Shown in pieces: positions 50,445 to 62,862 of a DNA stretch of 64,000 nt. Every line of letters starts with the position of its first letter. Within the stretch, counting starts at the first letter, position 1. This DNA comes from Rhodobacteraceae bacterium IMCC1335 (GTDB lineage Bacteria > Pseudomonadota > Alphaproteobacteria > Rhodobacterales > Rhodobacteraceae), in assembly GCA_039640495.1 (NCBI GenBank), contig CP046864.1:2046001-2110000 (forward strand), read 5' to 3'. The notes beneath the pieces were generated by a model. The model was not told where the DNA came from. It did no database searches and saw nothing but the letters and a program-made list of their open reading frames with translations. The translations under genes were made by a program, and so were the position numbers.

Positions 50445-51848
50445 TTAAACGCGTTTTGAGGAGCGGCCGTCATCTAAAGGCAATAAAACCCGAAACCCTG
50501 CGCCACCTTGGCCCGGCAAATATGAAATATCTCCGCCCAAGCGCTGCATTATTTCTTTGCAGATCGCCAATCCCAATCCCGCACCGCCGGCCTTTTGATC
50601 CCCAGCCCGTGAAAATTTCTCAAAAATCAGATCTTGCTGATCCTTTGGGATACCGCGGCCATTATCTACGAAATCCAAAACCAACTGACGACCTCTTTGA
50701 AACCCTGTTACGGTCAGGGATGGCGCCGCCGCTTCACAATATTTAACCGCATTGGCGATTAAATTGATGAACACTTGGCCAAGCCTTGTATCATCGGTTT
50801 TTATCTCAGGGCAGTTTTCGGGCAGCTTTACCCGCAAAGCCAATTTATCAAGCTCGGCCCCACCACCGACTGTCAGCGCCGCGCGTTGCAGCAAGGGCTC
50901 GATCGCGGTGCTGCTAATTTTTAACGTGACTTGTCCATTCTCTAGCACGCTCAAATCAAGCAGATCGTCCAAAAGCTGGGTTAGCCTGAGCGATTCTTCG
51001 TGAATGATCCCCGCATATTTGTTCAAATCATCCGTGGATAAATCAGGGCCATCGCGCAAAATTTCGGCAAAAGCCAATATAGAAGTCATTGGGGTGCGCA
51101 GCTCATGGCTGATCTGGGATAGAAAGGCATCTTTTTGCACGGATAGCCTGGTCAGTTTATCGTTTGCGCGCCGCAATTGGCCCGCCGTGCGCACCAATTC
51201 ATTTGATTTCATTTCAAGCCGACTTGAATATTCAAGCATTTGGGCGGTTTCATCGGCCACCGCCATCAGATCTTGAACAGAGACGGCAAGACCGCCCATT
51301 ATTTTTCCCATCATCGCATGCGCCGTCGCCGCCCCGACCGACCCTGCAAGCGCCCGCTCTAGTTTCTGTAAAAACTCTGGTGTGGGTTCAGGAAGATATC
51401 CAGCCCCACCCTGCTTCACAACTTCGCTTTGAAACAAAGCCTGCGCTTCGAGGGATCCCAAGATCCGTTGCGCCATCACCATCAGCTCTTCGCTTTGCCC
51501 CACCCGGCCATTCCAACTATGCGGGCTAGGAGCGTGATCAAAGGTATTCACGAATTGTACCGCCTGCAACCGTTCCAAGGGTGATGGAAAACTTATTAAT
51601 GATACAAAAACAAATACCAAACTGTTCAAAGAGATGCTCCAGAACACCGCATGTACCAAGGGATCTAAACCCGAAATTCCAAATAAAGCCTGTGGGCGCA
51701 GCCAAGAAATTTCAAACGGACCCAGCTGCATCAGCTGCATCAAGAAACCAAGATCCAAACCCAAACTTGGTATAAATAAGGTATAAAGCCAAATACCAAA
51801 GCCCGTGCCTACCCCCATAACGCCCCCAGACGGGTTGCCCCGCGCCAA
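50445..51848 (-). pseudogene. Sensor histidine kinase, C-terminal half of a split symporter-kinase
   Basis: Frame of 467 codons from a TTG. It opens with GVGTGFGIWLYTLFIPSLG, the last transmembrane helices expected of an SSS symporter, followed by a linker and kinase. HisKA (SQISHELRTPMTSIL), N box (NLIANAVKYCE), G1 (DNGRGIPKDQQ) and G2 (GGAGLGLAICKE) are intact. It overlaps the symporter frame by 40 nt in another phase. Adding one G to the G5 run at about 51822-51826 would join the two into a single CbrA-like symporter-kinase of about 900 residues. Whether this is a mutation, a sequencing error or slippage is open. Confidence 0.7.
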
Positions 51849-53134
51849 AAAATACCACCGATCAGAGCCGGCAATACTTGTACTACACCAGTAAATGACA
51901 CCAAGCCGATAGCGGCCAGCGCAGCGCCCCCGCCGGACAGCGAATAATACAGATACCCCAAGAGCAAGATCACCGCGATTGACAAACGCCGGGCCGTCAA
52001 AATCACTTTGCGCACATCGCCCGACATGCTCAGCCTATTGCCGCTGACCCGCAAAAAAAGCGGCATCACCACGTGGTTCGAAACCATCGTTGACAGGGCG
52101 ATTGAGGCCACAATCACCATCGAGGTGGCCGATGAGAACCCACCTAAAAAGGCCAGAATAGCTAGACTGTCTTGCCCCTGAGACAACGGCAAGGTCAAAA
52201 CGAACAAATCCGGGTTGGCGTCAGATGGCAAGATATCAAGCCCAACAACCGCGATTGGCACCACGAAAAGCGACATTAACAGCAAATAAAGCGGAAAGGC
52301 CCATGAGGCAGTTTCCAAAAATGCCTCATCTTCATTTTCAACCACTAGAACCTGAAACATCCGAGGCAGGCACAAAAATGCCGCCGCGGACAAGAATGTC
52401 AGGCTGGCCCAGCGGCTGTTATCAACGCTCCAATGCGCCAGGGACGACTGATCAATTTTTGCAAATGTCTGCCCGATTCCTCCCATAAGCCCCCAGACAA
52501 CAAAAACACCAACCGCCAAAAGCGCAAACAGCTTCACAATCGCCTCAACCGCGATCGCAATCACCACACCGTGATGTCGTTCATTTACATCCAGGTTTCG
52601 GGTTCCAAAAACGATGGTGAATAAAGCCAAACCAACGGCAACCCAAAACGCCGTATTACCCCCCAATGTTGCGCTTTGTCCAACCTGTCCAGACGCTGCG
52701 AACACTTCAAAGGAAAGGGTAACAGATTGCAGTTGCAGCGCGATGTATGGGGTTGTGCCGACCACAGCCAAAAATGTGATCAAAGCCGCCAAACTGTTTG
52801 ATTTTCCAAATCGAGACGACAATAAATCTGCGATCGAAGTGACCCTCTGGCTGCGACCGATACGCACCAGCTTGCGTAAAACCCACCACCAGCCAAACAT
52901 AACCAATGACGGTCCAATATAAATTGTCAGAAACTCCAAGCCTGAGCGCGCAGCATAGCCAACGGCGCCGTAAAAGGTCCAGGCTGTACAATATATTGAA
53001 ATGGATAAAGTATAAATCCAGGCGCTGCGCAACCATCTACCGCGGCCGCGCATCGCGGCTTTTTCCGCAATAAACGCTACTGCAAACAACAACCCAACAT
53101 AAAGTAAGCACACGAAAATGAGGAGGTTCAACAT
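51809..53134 (-). pseudogene. Sodium:solute symporter, N-terminal half of a split symporter-kinase
   Basis: Frame of 441 codons with about 12 hydrophobic helices of the SSS/SLC5 family: SAWIYTLSISIYCTAWTFYG and GFSSATSMVIVASIALSTM. It stops just after PALIGGIFWRGATRLGALWG, where intact homologues continue into further helices and a kinase. Starts by ATGA overlap with the small membrane protein gene. In CbrA-type proteins the symporter part carries the substrate (often histidine) and feeds the kinase. Confidence 0.75.
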
Positions 53135-53421
53135 TAGAGTTCGGCCTTATCGGAACCCGATACATCTATCGAGCGCTGAACATCCTCAGGCAAATGCCGC
53201 AACTTCCAAGACAAAACAAACTGACTAATAATCAAGAGGAGCCAGACGCCAAACACATAAAGACCCGCGCTAGAAATTAAGATCGACGGCTCTTCGATAG
53301 ACTGCCACAGGAATGGCACACTCCACAAAAAAATGCCCAGCAGTGGCAGAATATGCGCCGCGTCAATCACTCTGCGCGCCTTGTAATTGCGCCGTTCTAA
53401 AAAAACGGGTCCCTGTGGCAT
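53134..53421 (-). CDS. Small two-helix membrane protein
   Basis: A 95-aa protein, MPQGPVFLERRNYKARRVID then helices ILPLLGIFLWSVPFLW and LYVFGVWLLLIISQFVL. It resembles DUF-type helper proteins encoded just upstream of SSS symporters in proteobacteria. ATG 53421 is chosen, 2 nt after the response regulator stop. The stop overlaps the symporter start. Confidence 0.8.
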   Translation of the reverse strand: MPQGPVFLERRNYKARRVIDAAHILPLLGIFLWSVPFLWQSIEEPSILISSAGLYVFGVWLLLIISQFVLSWKLRHLPEDVQRSIDVSGSDKAEL

Positions 53422-53423
53422 GC

Positions 53424-53792
53424 TTACACCCCAGCCAATTCGCGAACAGCGTCTAACATCTCTTGATTGGAAAACGGTTTTGTCATGAACCGGCTTGCGC
53501 CTAAAGCCTCGGCCATTTGGCGGTCTTTCGTCTGGCCCCGCGCTGTCAATATCAATACTGGAATATCCAAACATTCAGGGGTAAGCCGGATTTCTCTTAA
53601 AATATCATAGCCGCTTTTTCCCGGAAGCATCACATCCAAAATAATCAAATCAGGTAGGCTGCTTTGAATCACAGCATTGGCATCATGCCCATTCGCATGC
53701 GTTTTTACCTGCCATCCATTGCGCGACAGGATATATTGCACTGCCTCAATGATATTTGGCTCATCCTCGATAAGCAGAACCGTCTTCGCCAT
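53424..53792 (-). CDS. Single-domain response regulator (CheY-like)
   Basis: A 122-aa receiver domain: IEDEPNIIEA acidic pair near 9, phospho-acceptor Asp near 52 in PDLIILDVMLPGKSGYD, Thr in LILTARGQ and Lys in FMTKPF. No output domain. ATG 53792 follows GGGAGG. First gene of the operon with the small membrane protein and symporter-kinase, so a likely partner of that kinase. Confidence 0.92.
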   Translation of the reverse strand: MAKTVLLIEDEPNIIEAVQYILSRNGWQVKTHANGHDANAVIQSSLPDLIILDVMLPGKSGYDILREIRLTPECLDIPVLILTARGQTKDRQMAEALGASRFMTKPFSNQEMLDAVRELAGV

Positions 53793-53864
53793 CGTTCCTC
53801 CCAAAACTGACTGCTGTGAACAGCACGGCTTAAGCGATACTAAACAATATTTCTTCCACCGATG

Positions 53865-55193
53865 TCAAAACTCTTCGGCAAACACGGAAATTTCACGGCG
53901 AGCAGAACAATCTATGCGCGTGCAAAGCCGACAGGTTAAGCCTACTTCACGCGGCAGCTGCGCGTGTGCCATTTCTGCAAATGACCCCTGAGGTAAGCTT
54001 TCGTGAGGCTGAAGCAGCATATAGCCCAAGGGTAACACAGGATCAGCACTCATTGGAATTTCCGGAAGCTGGGCAAATGAAAAGCTTTGAAACAGCCCGC
54101 CTTCACGCCCATTTTGTTGAAGCTTGAGGCGGATCGGACGCATCGGAAGTTGCAGTGCTTCAAAAACTGGCCAGATGGCACAAAACCCCGCAGATATGGG
54201 CAATTTAAACCCTGGAACGGGTTTGTTGAAGAGCACGCTTCCTGACGCATCACAAATCAACAGGCCCACCTCAACGTTTAAAATCTGGGTGCTCAGCGTT
54301 GCCATGCGCCGCATAACCACTGGCAAGGCTTGGCCTGAGCGGCGCGCAGCCTCAACAGGATCACTGCCAAACTCATTCAAAATTCGCGACAACGTGGTTT
54401 GTGGCAACGCAAGAGCATCTTTTTGATACTGCTCAAGGTAATTCCACAATAACTGTTGCGCTTGGGCTGACAATTGAGAACAAGCTTCAACATAGCGCGT
54501 CACATCGCCACCACTTTCTTCAAATTCTTCAAAGTAATATCGCTGCGCGGCCAAAAACCCATCAAACTCTTCGCGCGGCGATAAGATATTGTTTTGATTT
54601 GCCTCCTCAGGATCTAGAAACCCCACCAAAGCTTGGGCTCCCGCTGCCAACCGGCTGCTATCCTCGTTTAAATTGCGATGAAACCGGTTTTGCCACTCGG
54701 GCTCGATATTAGTCGTTTCGGCCAAAATAGCGCTGGTAGAGCGGATTGCGGTTGCTGCGCTAAGCACTTCAAACAAGGAATCCGCCAAGCGCGGATCATG
54801 CGACAAACGATCGGCCATCGCATTCACCATATGTTCAAGTTCGCGGTATTTTCCATGCAGCGCCACCAAGCGGTTTGCCCAAGGTAAAAACCGTGCAGCA
54901 AAATCGGCGGTGTCTTTAGGTAAAACCGCCGCCTCCGTATCCAATAGCGCCGCGATATCATTCAATCCCGCAATCAACGCCGCCTCTGCCCCTTGGCTTA
55001 AAAGCGAGGCCTCCACGTCGAGCAGCTTTGCAAGATCAATCAACAATTTACCAGCGATTTTCCGACGATCATGCTCAATCAAATTTAAATAGGGCGCCGA
55101 TATCCCAGCCCTCGCCGCCAATTCGGCTTGTTTCAGGCCCGCCGCAAGCCGGGCTTGCCGAATCCGTGCGCCCGGTGTGTTTTCTGACACCAT
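53865..55193 (-). CDS. XRE-family short-chain fatty acyl-CoA regulator (ScfR/RamB type)
   Basis: A 442-aa transcription factor. The N-terminal helix-turn-helix (GARIRQARLAAGLKQAELAARAGISAPYL) is followed by a long helical middle and a C-terminal DUF2083-like domain with a cysteine cluster (LTCRLCTRIDCSARRE). RamB/ScfR-type proteins control acetate and short-chain acyl-CoA genes. Divergent from the Liv operon and close to acs, which fits control of acetate or organic-acid uptake and activation. Confidence 0.88.
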   Translation of the reverse strand: MVSENTPGARIRQARLAAGLKQAELAARAGISAPYLNLIEHDRRKIAGKLLIDLAKLLDVEASLLSQGAEAALIAGLNDIAALLDTEAAVLPKDTADFAARFLPWANRLVALHGKYRELEHMVNAMADRLSHDPRLADSLFEVLSAATAIRSTSAILAETTNIEPEWQNRFHRNLNEDSSRLAAGAQALVGFLDPEEANQNNILSPREEFDGFLAAQRYYFEEFEESGGDVTRYVEACSQLSAQAQQLLWNYLEQYQKDALALPQTTLSRILNEFGSDPVEAARRSGQALPVVMRRMATLSTQILNVEVGLLICDASGSVLFNKPVPGFKLPISAGFCAIWPVFEALQLPMRPIRLKLQQNGREGGLFQSFSFAQLPEIPMSADPVLPLGYMLLQPHESLPQGSFAEMAHAQLPREVGLTCRLCTRIDCSARREISVFAEEF

Positions 55194-55240
55194 ATTTTAC
55201 ACCTTAATTTCAGCGGTATGCCGCACTGCAACATAAATAA

Positions 55241-55282
55241 ATTTACAAAAATTGTCTATTCTATTTACATTAATTTACAAAA
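55241..55282 (+). promoter_or_regulatory. Candidate operator in the scfR-liv divergent region
   Basis: ATTTACAAAA at 55241-55250 and 55273-55282, with ATTTACAT at 55263-55270 between them. Starts are 22 and 10 bp apart, about two and one turns of DNA, so the sites face the same side. They lie in the gap between the divergent regulator and the substrate-binding protein gene. Confidence 0.45.
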
Positions 55283-55405
55283 TTTTCTTTGATTTGATGA
55301 TGTTTATTGCGAAATTTTCCAATTCTGAAGATAAATACCTTACATTCTAGTGATGTACGCCCGATCGGAGGAGACTGGGCTTGAAACGCGACATGGGAGG
55401 TTTTT

Positions 55406-56761
55406 ATGTCAAAATCTAATTTTACACGCCGCGGCGTTTTAAAAACCGGCGCAATTGCCGGTGCAGGCTTGGCTCTGCCGACAATTCTTTCAGCAGGCAG
55501 CCATGCAGGGTATACCAATGCCCCTACGGGCGGCACCGTAACGCTTGGGTTCAACGTGCCTCAAACTGGGCCATATGCAGATGAGGGCGCAGATGAGCTG
55601 CGCGCATACAAATTGGCTGTAGAGCACTTAAATGGCGGTGGTGACGGTGGCATGATGTCCACATTCAGCTCTAAAGCTCTCGACGGTACGGGCATTTTGG
55701 GCAAAAAAGTCGAATATGTAACAGGAGATACGCAAACTAAACCTGATGCAGCACGAGCCTCTGCGCGCTCCATGATCGAAAAAGACGGCGCCATTATGAT
55801 CACAGGCGGTTCTTCTTCTGGTGTTGCTGTGGCTGTACAATCTTTGTGCCAGGAAGCAGGCATTATCTTTATGGCAGGCCTAACGCATTCGAACGACACC
55901 ACCGGTAAAGATAAGAAAGCAAATGGTTTCCGCCATTTCTTTAATTCATATATGTCTGGCGCCGCTTTGGCCCCGATATTGGCTTCAAATTATGGCAAGG
56001 ATCGCAAAGCCTATCACCTGACCGCCGACTACAACTGGGGCTATACAACGGAAGAAGCGGTACGTACCTCAACCGAAGCTATGGGCTGGGAAACTGTTGC
56101 AGCAGTTAAAACGCCTTTGGCGCAAACTGATTTCTCATCCTATGTAGCTCCTGTTCTGGGGTCAGGCGCCGATGTTTTGGTTCTGAACCATTATGGTGGA
56201 AACATGGTTAACTCACTGACGTCTGCCGTACAATTTGGTTTGCGCGCCGCACAGGCCAATGGTAAGAACTTTGAGATCATCGTTCCGCTGTACTCACGGT
56301 TGATGGCAAAAGGTGCTGGTAAAAACGTGGCTGGAATTTTTGGTTCAACAAACTGGCACTGGTCGCTTGAAAATGTTGCAGGTGCAAGATACGCCGGAAC
56401 GAACGCTTTCGTGCAATCTTTCGGAACCAAATATGGCTTCCCACCCTCTCAAGCTGCACACACAGTTTACTGTCAAACATTGTTATATGCAGACGCAGTG
56501 CAACGTGCGGGCTCATTCAACCCATGTGCCGTAGCCGAAGCGCTTGAAGGCTTCGAATTTGACGGCTTGGGCAACGGCCCAACGCTTTATCGCGCAGAAG
56601 ATCACCAGTGCTTTAAAGACGTTCTGGTTGTTAAAGGGAAAGAAAACCCTGAAAACGACTTTGACTTGCTTGAAATCGTTGACGTGACACCTGCATCGGC
56701 AGTGAGCTATGATGCTTCTATATTTGGCGGCGATCTAGGTTCTTGCAACCCAGGCGCATAA
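55406..56761 (+). CDS. Periplasmic substrate-binding protein of a Liv-type ABC transporter
   Basis: A 451-aa type I periplasmic binding protein. Twin-arginine signal (FTRRGVLKTGAIAGAGLALP, cleaved near residue 33) suggests folded export. GFNVPQTGPYADEGADELRAY is the first binding lobe, YVTGDTQTKPDAARASARS the hinge region. The family binds branched-chain amino acids, amides or urea; ligand not readable. The ATG follows GGGAGG. A stem-loop after the gene separates it from the permeases and probably gives it higher expression. Confidence 0.93.
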   Translation: MSKSNFTRRGVLKTGAIAGAGLALPTILSAGSHAGYTNAPTGGTVTLGFNVPQTGPYADEGADELRAYKLAVEHLNGGGDGGMMSTFSSKALDGTGILGKKVEYVTGDTQTKPDAARASARSMIEKDGAIMITGGSSSGVAVAVQSLCQEAGIIFMAGLTHSNDTTGKDKKANGFRHFFNSYMSGAALAPILASNYGKDRKAYHLTADYNWGYTTEEAVRTSTEAMGWETVAAVKTPLAQTDFSSYVAPVLGSGADVLVLNHYGGNMVNSLTSAVQFGLRAAQANGKNFEIIVPLYSRLMAKGAGKNVAGIFGSTNWHWSLENVAGARYAGTNAFVQSFGTKYGFPPSQAAHTVYCQTLLYADAVQRAGSFNPCAVAEALEGFEFDGLGNGPTLYRAEDHQCFKDVLVVKGKENPENDFDLLEIVDVTPASAVSYDASIFGGDLGSCNPGA

Positions 56762-56775
56762 GCGAAACAATAAAT

Positions 56776-56808
56776 TGCACCGACCTTGAGATATGCGGGG
56801 TCGGTGCA
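56776..56808 (+). terminator. Stem-loop after the binding-protein gene (attenuating terminator)
   Basis: TGCACCGACC pairs perfectly with GGTCGGTGCA across a 13-nt loop, followed by TATTGTAATTATTT. The T-rich but broken tail suggests partial termination or mRNA stabilisation. Confidence 0.6.
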
Positions 56809-56861
56809 TATTGTAATTATTTGGTTTAAAAAAACCGGTCTGGCAAAAGTTTTTAGAGACA

Positions 56862-57893
56862 ATGGATCAAATTATTCTACAAATCCTCAACGGGCTCGAT
56901 AAAGGCAGTGCCTACGCCCTGATTGCGCTTGGCCTGACGCTGATCTTTGGCACCTTGGGCGTGGTAAATTTCGCGCATGGCGCCCTATTTATGATGGGGG
57001 CATTCTGTGCAGTCACGCTCAGCCGAATTCTTACAACATCGCACACGATAATTGACGAAACAAAAAAGGATTTTTTGGGCAAACCGCTGAAGGTAGAAGT
57101 TCCCTATGTAAATGACTGGTTTGGTCCCGAAACCGGCGGGACGTTGATCGACTGGGCCGTTCCTCTTTCAATTCTATTTGCCATCCCAGTAATGATACTG
57201 ATTGGCGTCATCATGGAACGGGGCTTAATTAAATATTTTTACAAACGTCCGCATGCGGACCAGATTTTGGTGACTTTTGGCTTAGCGATCGTACTTCAAG
57301 AAATAGTCAAATATTACTTCGGCGCCAACCAAATTCCTACGCCAGCGCCCGAGGCATTTGTGGGATCTTTTGATTTCGGCGCTCTGATCGGTTTGGATGC
57401 TGGTAAAATCATCTATCCTTATTGGCGCATTTTATATTTCTGTTTTGCGATGATTTTGATTGCGCTTGTGTTTGCGTTTTTGCAATTCACCACCTTCGGA
57501 ATGGTTGTACGTGCCGGTATGGCAGACCGTGAAACTGTTGGCATGCTGGGCATTAATATTGACAGGCGCTTTACGGTTATGTTTGGCGTAGCCGCTGCGG
57601 TGGCTGGGCTTGCAGGGGTGATGTATACTCCGATCAACCCTCCAAACTATCACATGGGTATGGACTTTCTTGTGATCTCATTCGTAGTGGTTGTAGTCGG
57701 CGGCATGGGATCGCTGCCGGGCGCTGTCTTGGCTGGTCTGCTCTTGGGTATTCTTGAAAGTTTTGCATCGATGCGCGAAGTAATCGAATTTCTGCCCGGG
57801 ATCAATCAGGTCGTAATTTACCTTGCAGCAATCGTAATTCTACTCACGCGCCCTCGTGGGCTCATGGGACGCAAAGGCGTGATGGAGGACTAA
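56862..57893 (+). CDS. Liv-type ABC transporter permease (LivH family)
   Basis: A 343-aa inner-membrane permease with about eight helices. GLDKGSAYALIALGLTLIFG, VVNFAHGALFMMGAF and the cytoplasmic loop FGMVVRAGMADRETVGMLGINI (EAA-like ATPase contact) match LivH. An extra hydrophilic insertion at about 60-95 (DETKKDFLGKPLKVEVPYVN) is longer than in standard LivH. Three nt before the next permease gene. Confidence 0.93.
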   Translation: MDQIILQILNGLDKGSAYALIALGLTLIFGTLGVVNFAHGALFMMGAFCAVTLSRILTTSHTIIDETKKDFLGKPLKVEVPYVNDWFGPETGGTLIDWAVPLSILFAIPVMILIGVIMERGLIKYFYKRPHADQILVTFGLAIVLQEIVKYYFGANQIPTPAPEAFVGSFDFGALIGLDAGKIIYPYWRILYFCFAMILIALVFAFLQFTTFGMVVRAGMADRETVGMLGINIDRRFTVMFGVAAAVAGLAGVMYTPINPPNYHMGMDFLVISFVVVVVGGMGSLPGAVLAGLLLGILESFASMREVIEFLPGINQVVIYLAAIVILLTRPRGLMGRKGVMED

Positions 57894-57896
57894 TCA

Positions 57897-59090
57897 ATGT
57901 TTGGGCTCGAAAAGAAAGACGCACAACTTCTGCTAACGGTGGCAATTTTGGTCGTTTTAGCACCTATATTTCTTAATCCGTTCCCCGAAGGCTCTGCATT
58001 AGCCCAATTCAATGCTGGCTATCCGGACTTAATGCAGCGATTTGTCATTTTTGGAATCTTTGCGATTGGCTTCAATATTCTTTTTGGCTTAACCGGGTAC
58101 TTGTCTTTCGGACATGCGGCTTTTCTCGGCGCGGGATCTTACGCGGGTGTCTGGATGCTGAAATTGCTGACAATCAATGTGATCCCCGCAATTATAGTAT
58201 CAACGATCGTTGCAGGTATCTTCGCACTTATAATCGGTTTTATCTCGCTGCGCCGGTCAGGAATTTATTTTTCCATTCTCACGCTCGCTTTTGCGCAGAT
58301 GTCTTTTGCCTTGGCAGCATCGGTTCTAACTCCAATCACTGGAGGAGAAACCGGGCTTCAAACGAGTCTTAATGATCCCCGTATTCTTGATCGAGCGAAC
58401 GAAAGCGGAAATATTCCTGCACCAAGTTTACTGGGGCTAGAGATGAATGACAGTTTTCAGTTGGCTGTAGGAAATTGGCTTTGGACGTTCAATGTAGGCT
58501 ACTACGTTTCGGGTTTGGTGATGCTTCTTTCTTTTTTTATTGCGATACGCATTTTCCGCTCACCGTTCGGGATGATGTTGCGGGCGATAAAGTCAAACCA
58601 ACAGCGTTTAAACTACACAGGCCTTAACACTCGGCCTTATATGTTGGCCTGTTTTGTCGTCTCGGGAATGTACGCAGGTCTAGCCGGTGGCCTGATGGTT
58701 TCAATGGATCCGCTTGCAGGAGCTGAGAGGATGCAGTGGACCGCCTCTGGAGAAGTGGTGCTTATGACCATTCTAGGTGGTGTGGGCACCTTGATCGGGC
58801 CTGTTCTCGGCGCTGGATTGATCAAGTATTTTGAAAATATTTTTTCAAAAATTAACGACAACTTGCTGCATCAGTGGTTTTCATTTTTGCCTCAGGGCAT
58901 GGAAGACTTCATTGTATCCATTATCCACCCGTTTATTGGTAAAGGCTGGCACCTTACATTGGGATTGATGTTTATGGCCGTCATCATCTTTTTACCGGGC
59001 GGCTTGGTGGAACTGGGCCAGCGGGTCGCTAAGTTACTGAAAAAACGACCAGAGGGTGAAACCAACCCCCAAAAAGAACCAGCCGAGTAA
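57897..59090 (+). CDS. Liv-type ABC transporter permease (LivM family)
   Basis: A 397-aa permease with about ten helices. [21 protein letters not shown] and [22 protein letters not shown] (ATPase contact loop) are diagnostic for LivM. Pairs with the LivH homologue. The charged C-terminal tail ([16 protein letters not shown]) is cytoplasmic. Confidence 0.93.
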   Translation: MFGLEKKDAQLLLTVAILVVLAPIFLNPFPEGSALAQFNAGYPDLMQRFVIFGIFAIGFNILFGLTGYLSFGHAAFLGAGSYAGVWMLKLLTINVIPAIIVSTIVAGIFALIIGFISLRRSGIYFSILTLAFAQMSFALAASVLTPITGGETGLQTSLNDPRILDRANESGNIPAPSLLGLEMNDSFQLAVGNWLWTFNVGYYVSGLVMLLSFFIAIRIFRSPFGMMLRAIKSNQQRLNYTGLNTRPYMLACFVVSGMYAGLAGGLMVSMDPLAGAERMQWTASGEVVLMTILGGVGTLIGPVLGAGLIKYFENIFSKINDNLLHQWFSFLPQGMEDFIVSIIHPFIGKGWHLTLGLMFMAVIIFLPGGLVELGQRVAKLLKKRPEGETNPQKEPAE

Positions 59091-59099
59091 GAGGAACTG

Positions 59100-59855
59100 A
59101 TGGGTATTCTTGAAATAAAAGACATCGGCAAACGCTTTGGTGGGCTTCAAGCCTTATCGGAAGTCAATCTGAGCGTTAAGGAAAACACCTGCCATGCGAT
59201 AATCGGACCAAACGGGGCGGGCAAGTCAACGCTACTAAACTGCCTGATCGGTAAATTGATTCCCGATAGCGGTTCCGTAATGTTTGATGGTAAGTCTGTT
59301 TTGGGCCGATCTGCACATGAAATCAACCAATTAGGTATTTCTCGCGTGTTCCAAACACCTGAAATTTTCGGGGATCTGACTGTTTTGGAAAATATGATGA
59401 TACCTATATTTGCGGCGCGCGATGGCTCTTTTTCCATAGATGCTATGTCTAATGTGATGGCTGATAAAACGGTGTTAAACGCTGCTTATAAGATGCTCGA
59501 AGAAATGAACATGTTGGACAAACGTGAAATGCAAGCCGCATCGTTGTCACGCGGTGACAAGCGCCGCTTAGAAATAGGCATGTGCCTGAGTCAAAACCCG
59601 CGCTTGCTTTTGTTAGACGAACCCACAGCCGGCATGGCGCGTGCCGATACTAACAATACAATCGATTTACTAAATGAAATCAAACAGAAGCGAGATATCA
59701 CCATAGCAATCATAGAACATGACATGCATGTTGTTTTCTCCCTAGCTGATCGCATAACAGTTCTGGCGCAAGGCACTCCACTAGTGGAAGACGTTCCAGA
59801 CAAAATCAAAGGGCATCCAAAAGTCAAAGAAGCCTATCTCGGCGAAACTCATTGA
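59100..59855 (+). CDS. Liv-type ABC transporter ATPase (LivG family)
   Basis: A 251-aa ATPase. Walker A GPNGAGKST is near 36, signature LSRGDKRRLEIG near 143 (Arg and Asp variants of LSGGQ), Walker B LLLLDEPTAGM near 163 and switch His EHDMHVV. GAGGAACTG precedes the ATG. Starts 9 nt after the LivM gene. Confidence 0.94.
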   Translation: MGILEIKDIGKRFGGLQALSEVNLSVKENTCHAIIGPNGAGKSTLLNCLIGKLIPDSGSVMFDGKSVLGRSAHEINQLGISRVFQTPEIFGDLTVLENMMIPIFAARDGSFSIDAMSNVMADKTVLNAAYKMLEEMNMLDKREMQAASLSRGDKRRLEIGMCLSQNPRLLLLDEPTAGMARADTNNTIDLLNEIKQKRDITIAIIEHDMHVVFSLADRITVLAQGTPLVEDVPDKIKGHPKVKEAYLGETH

Positions 59856-59865
59856 GGAGCAGATA

Positions 59866-60603
59866 ATGTCTGGAAATCTGGCTATCGATCCCCATGCACC
59901 GTCTTATTTTTCTGTGCATGACATTCATTCATATTATGATGAAAGCTATATTGTTCAGGGTGTCAGCTTCAATGTGCATGAAGGAGAGATTTTGGCGCTT
60001 TTAGGGCGCAACGGGGCTGGAAAAACATCTACACTTCGTAGTATCGCGCGTCTTGACAGCCCGGTGGTACAGCGTGGAGAAATTTGGTTAGATCACAAGG
60101 CCCTGCACAAAATGACCAGCTATCAAGCCGCAACATCTGGTGTTTCTTTGGTACCGGAAGACCGGCGGATCATTTCCGGCCTTACCGTTGAAGAAAATCT
60201 GCAATTGGCCCAGATAGCGGAACCTGTCGGTTGGGGACTTGATCGTATTTATAACCTGTTCCCGCGCCTAGGCGAAAGACGAAAGCAAGACGGGACAACA
60301 TTATCGGGGGGTGAGCAGCAAATGTTGTCAATTGCCCGCGCGCTAGCACGAGACATCAAGCTGCTGTTACTGGATGAACCTTACGAAGGTTTGGCCCCAG
60401 TGATCGTTGATGAAATTGAAAAAACTTTGCAAGTCATCAAAGATCAGGGCATGACAACCATTATCGTTGAGCAAAACGCAGTGCGCGCGCTTGAACTGGC
60501 AGATCGCTCCGTTATCTTAGACACGGGAAGCGTGATTTTTGATGGCAGCGCCAAAGAAGTGCTGGACAACCCCGACTTGCGTGCCGAATATCTTGCCATC
60601 TAA
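59866..60603 (+). CDS. Liv-type ABC transporter ATPase (LivF family)
   Basis: A 245-aa ATPase partner. Walker A GRNGAGKTST is near 46, signature LSGGEQQMLSIAR near 140, LLLLDEPYEGLAP near 161 and the EQNAVRAL switch. Starts 10 nt after LivG and ends the transporter operon, before a stem-loop. Confidence 0.94.
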   Translation: MSGNLAIDPHAPSYFSVHDIHSYYDESYIVQGVSFNVHEGEILALLGRNGAGKTSTLRSIARLDSPVVQRGEIWLDHKALHKMTSYQAATSGVSLVPEDRRIISGLTVEENLQLAQIAEPVGWGLDRIYNLFPRLGERRKQDGTTLSGGEQQMLSIARALARDIKLLLLDEPYEGLAPVIVDEIEKTLQVIKDQGMTTIIVEQNAVRALELADRSVILDTGSVIFDGSAKEVLDNPDLRAEYLAI

Positions 60604-60613
60604 ACGCAAACGC

Positions 60614-60638
60614 TGAGGGCGGTTTTTATCCGCCTTCA
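60614..60638 (+). terminator. Stem-loop between livF-like gene and acs
   Basis: TGAGGGCGG pairs with CCGCCTTCA (one G-T pair) around a TTTTTAT loop. A short, stable terminator-like hairpin; the T-run is in the loop, not after the stem, so it may act only as a partial terminator. Confidence 0.5.
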
Positions 60639-60686
60639 AGACCACCAACAGAAAATTAAGATTTTCTGACATTAGGGACCAGAGTT

Positions 60687-62630
<1,944 letters not shown>

Positions 62631-62862
62631 AAAAATTGCAAAGGGGCTTAGGCAAATCATTACCTGCGTTTTTTGTGCCCGAAAAGCGCTTTGCGGAGCC
62701 CCTCTCGGGTGCAATGGCCCTGCGCCTGTGATTGATTGCAACTGTTGAGCACCCTTCAGACCGGGATCGGGTGGGGTTTGCCGCACCGGAACAGTTTTAG
62801 CTTCAGTCGCTCGAAAAAGTTACATAAAAAAAGACCAGTAAGTACATATAAATAAGTATTTT
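62631..62862. other. Convergent noncoding gap
   Basis: About 230 bp between the convergent acs and acyl-CoA ligase genes. No gene is supported. It should hold both terminators, though none is clear. Confidence 0.4.
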
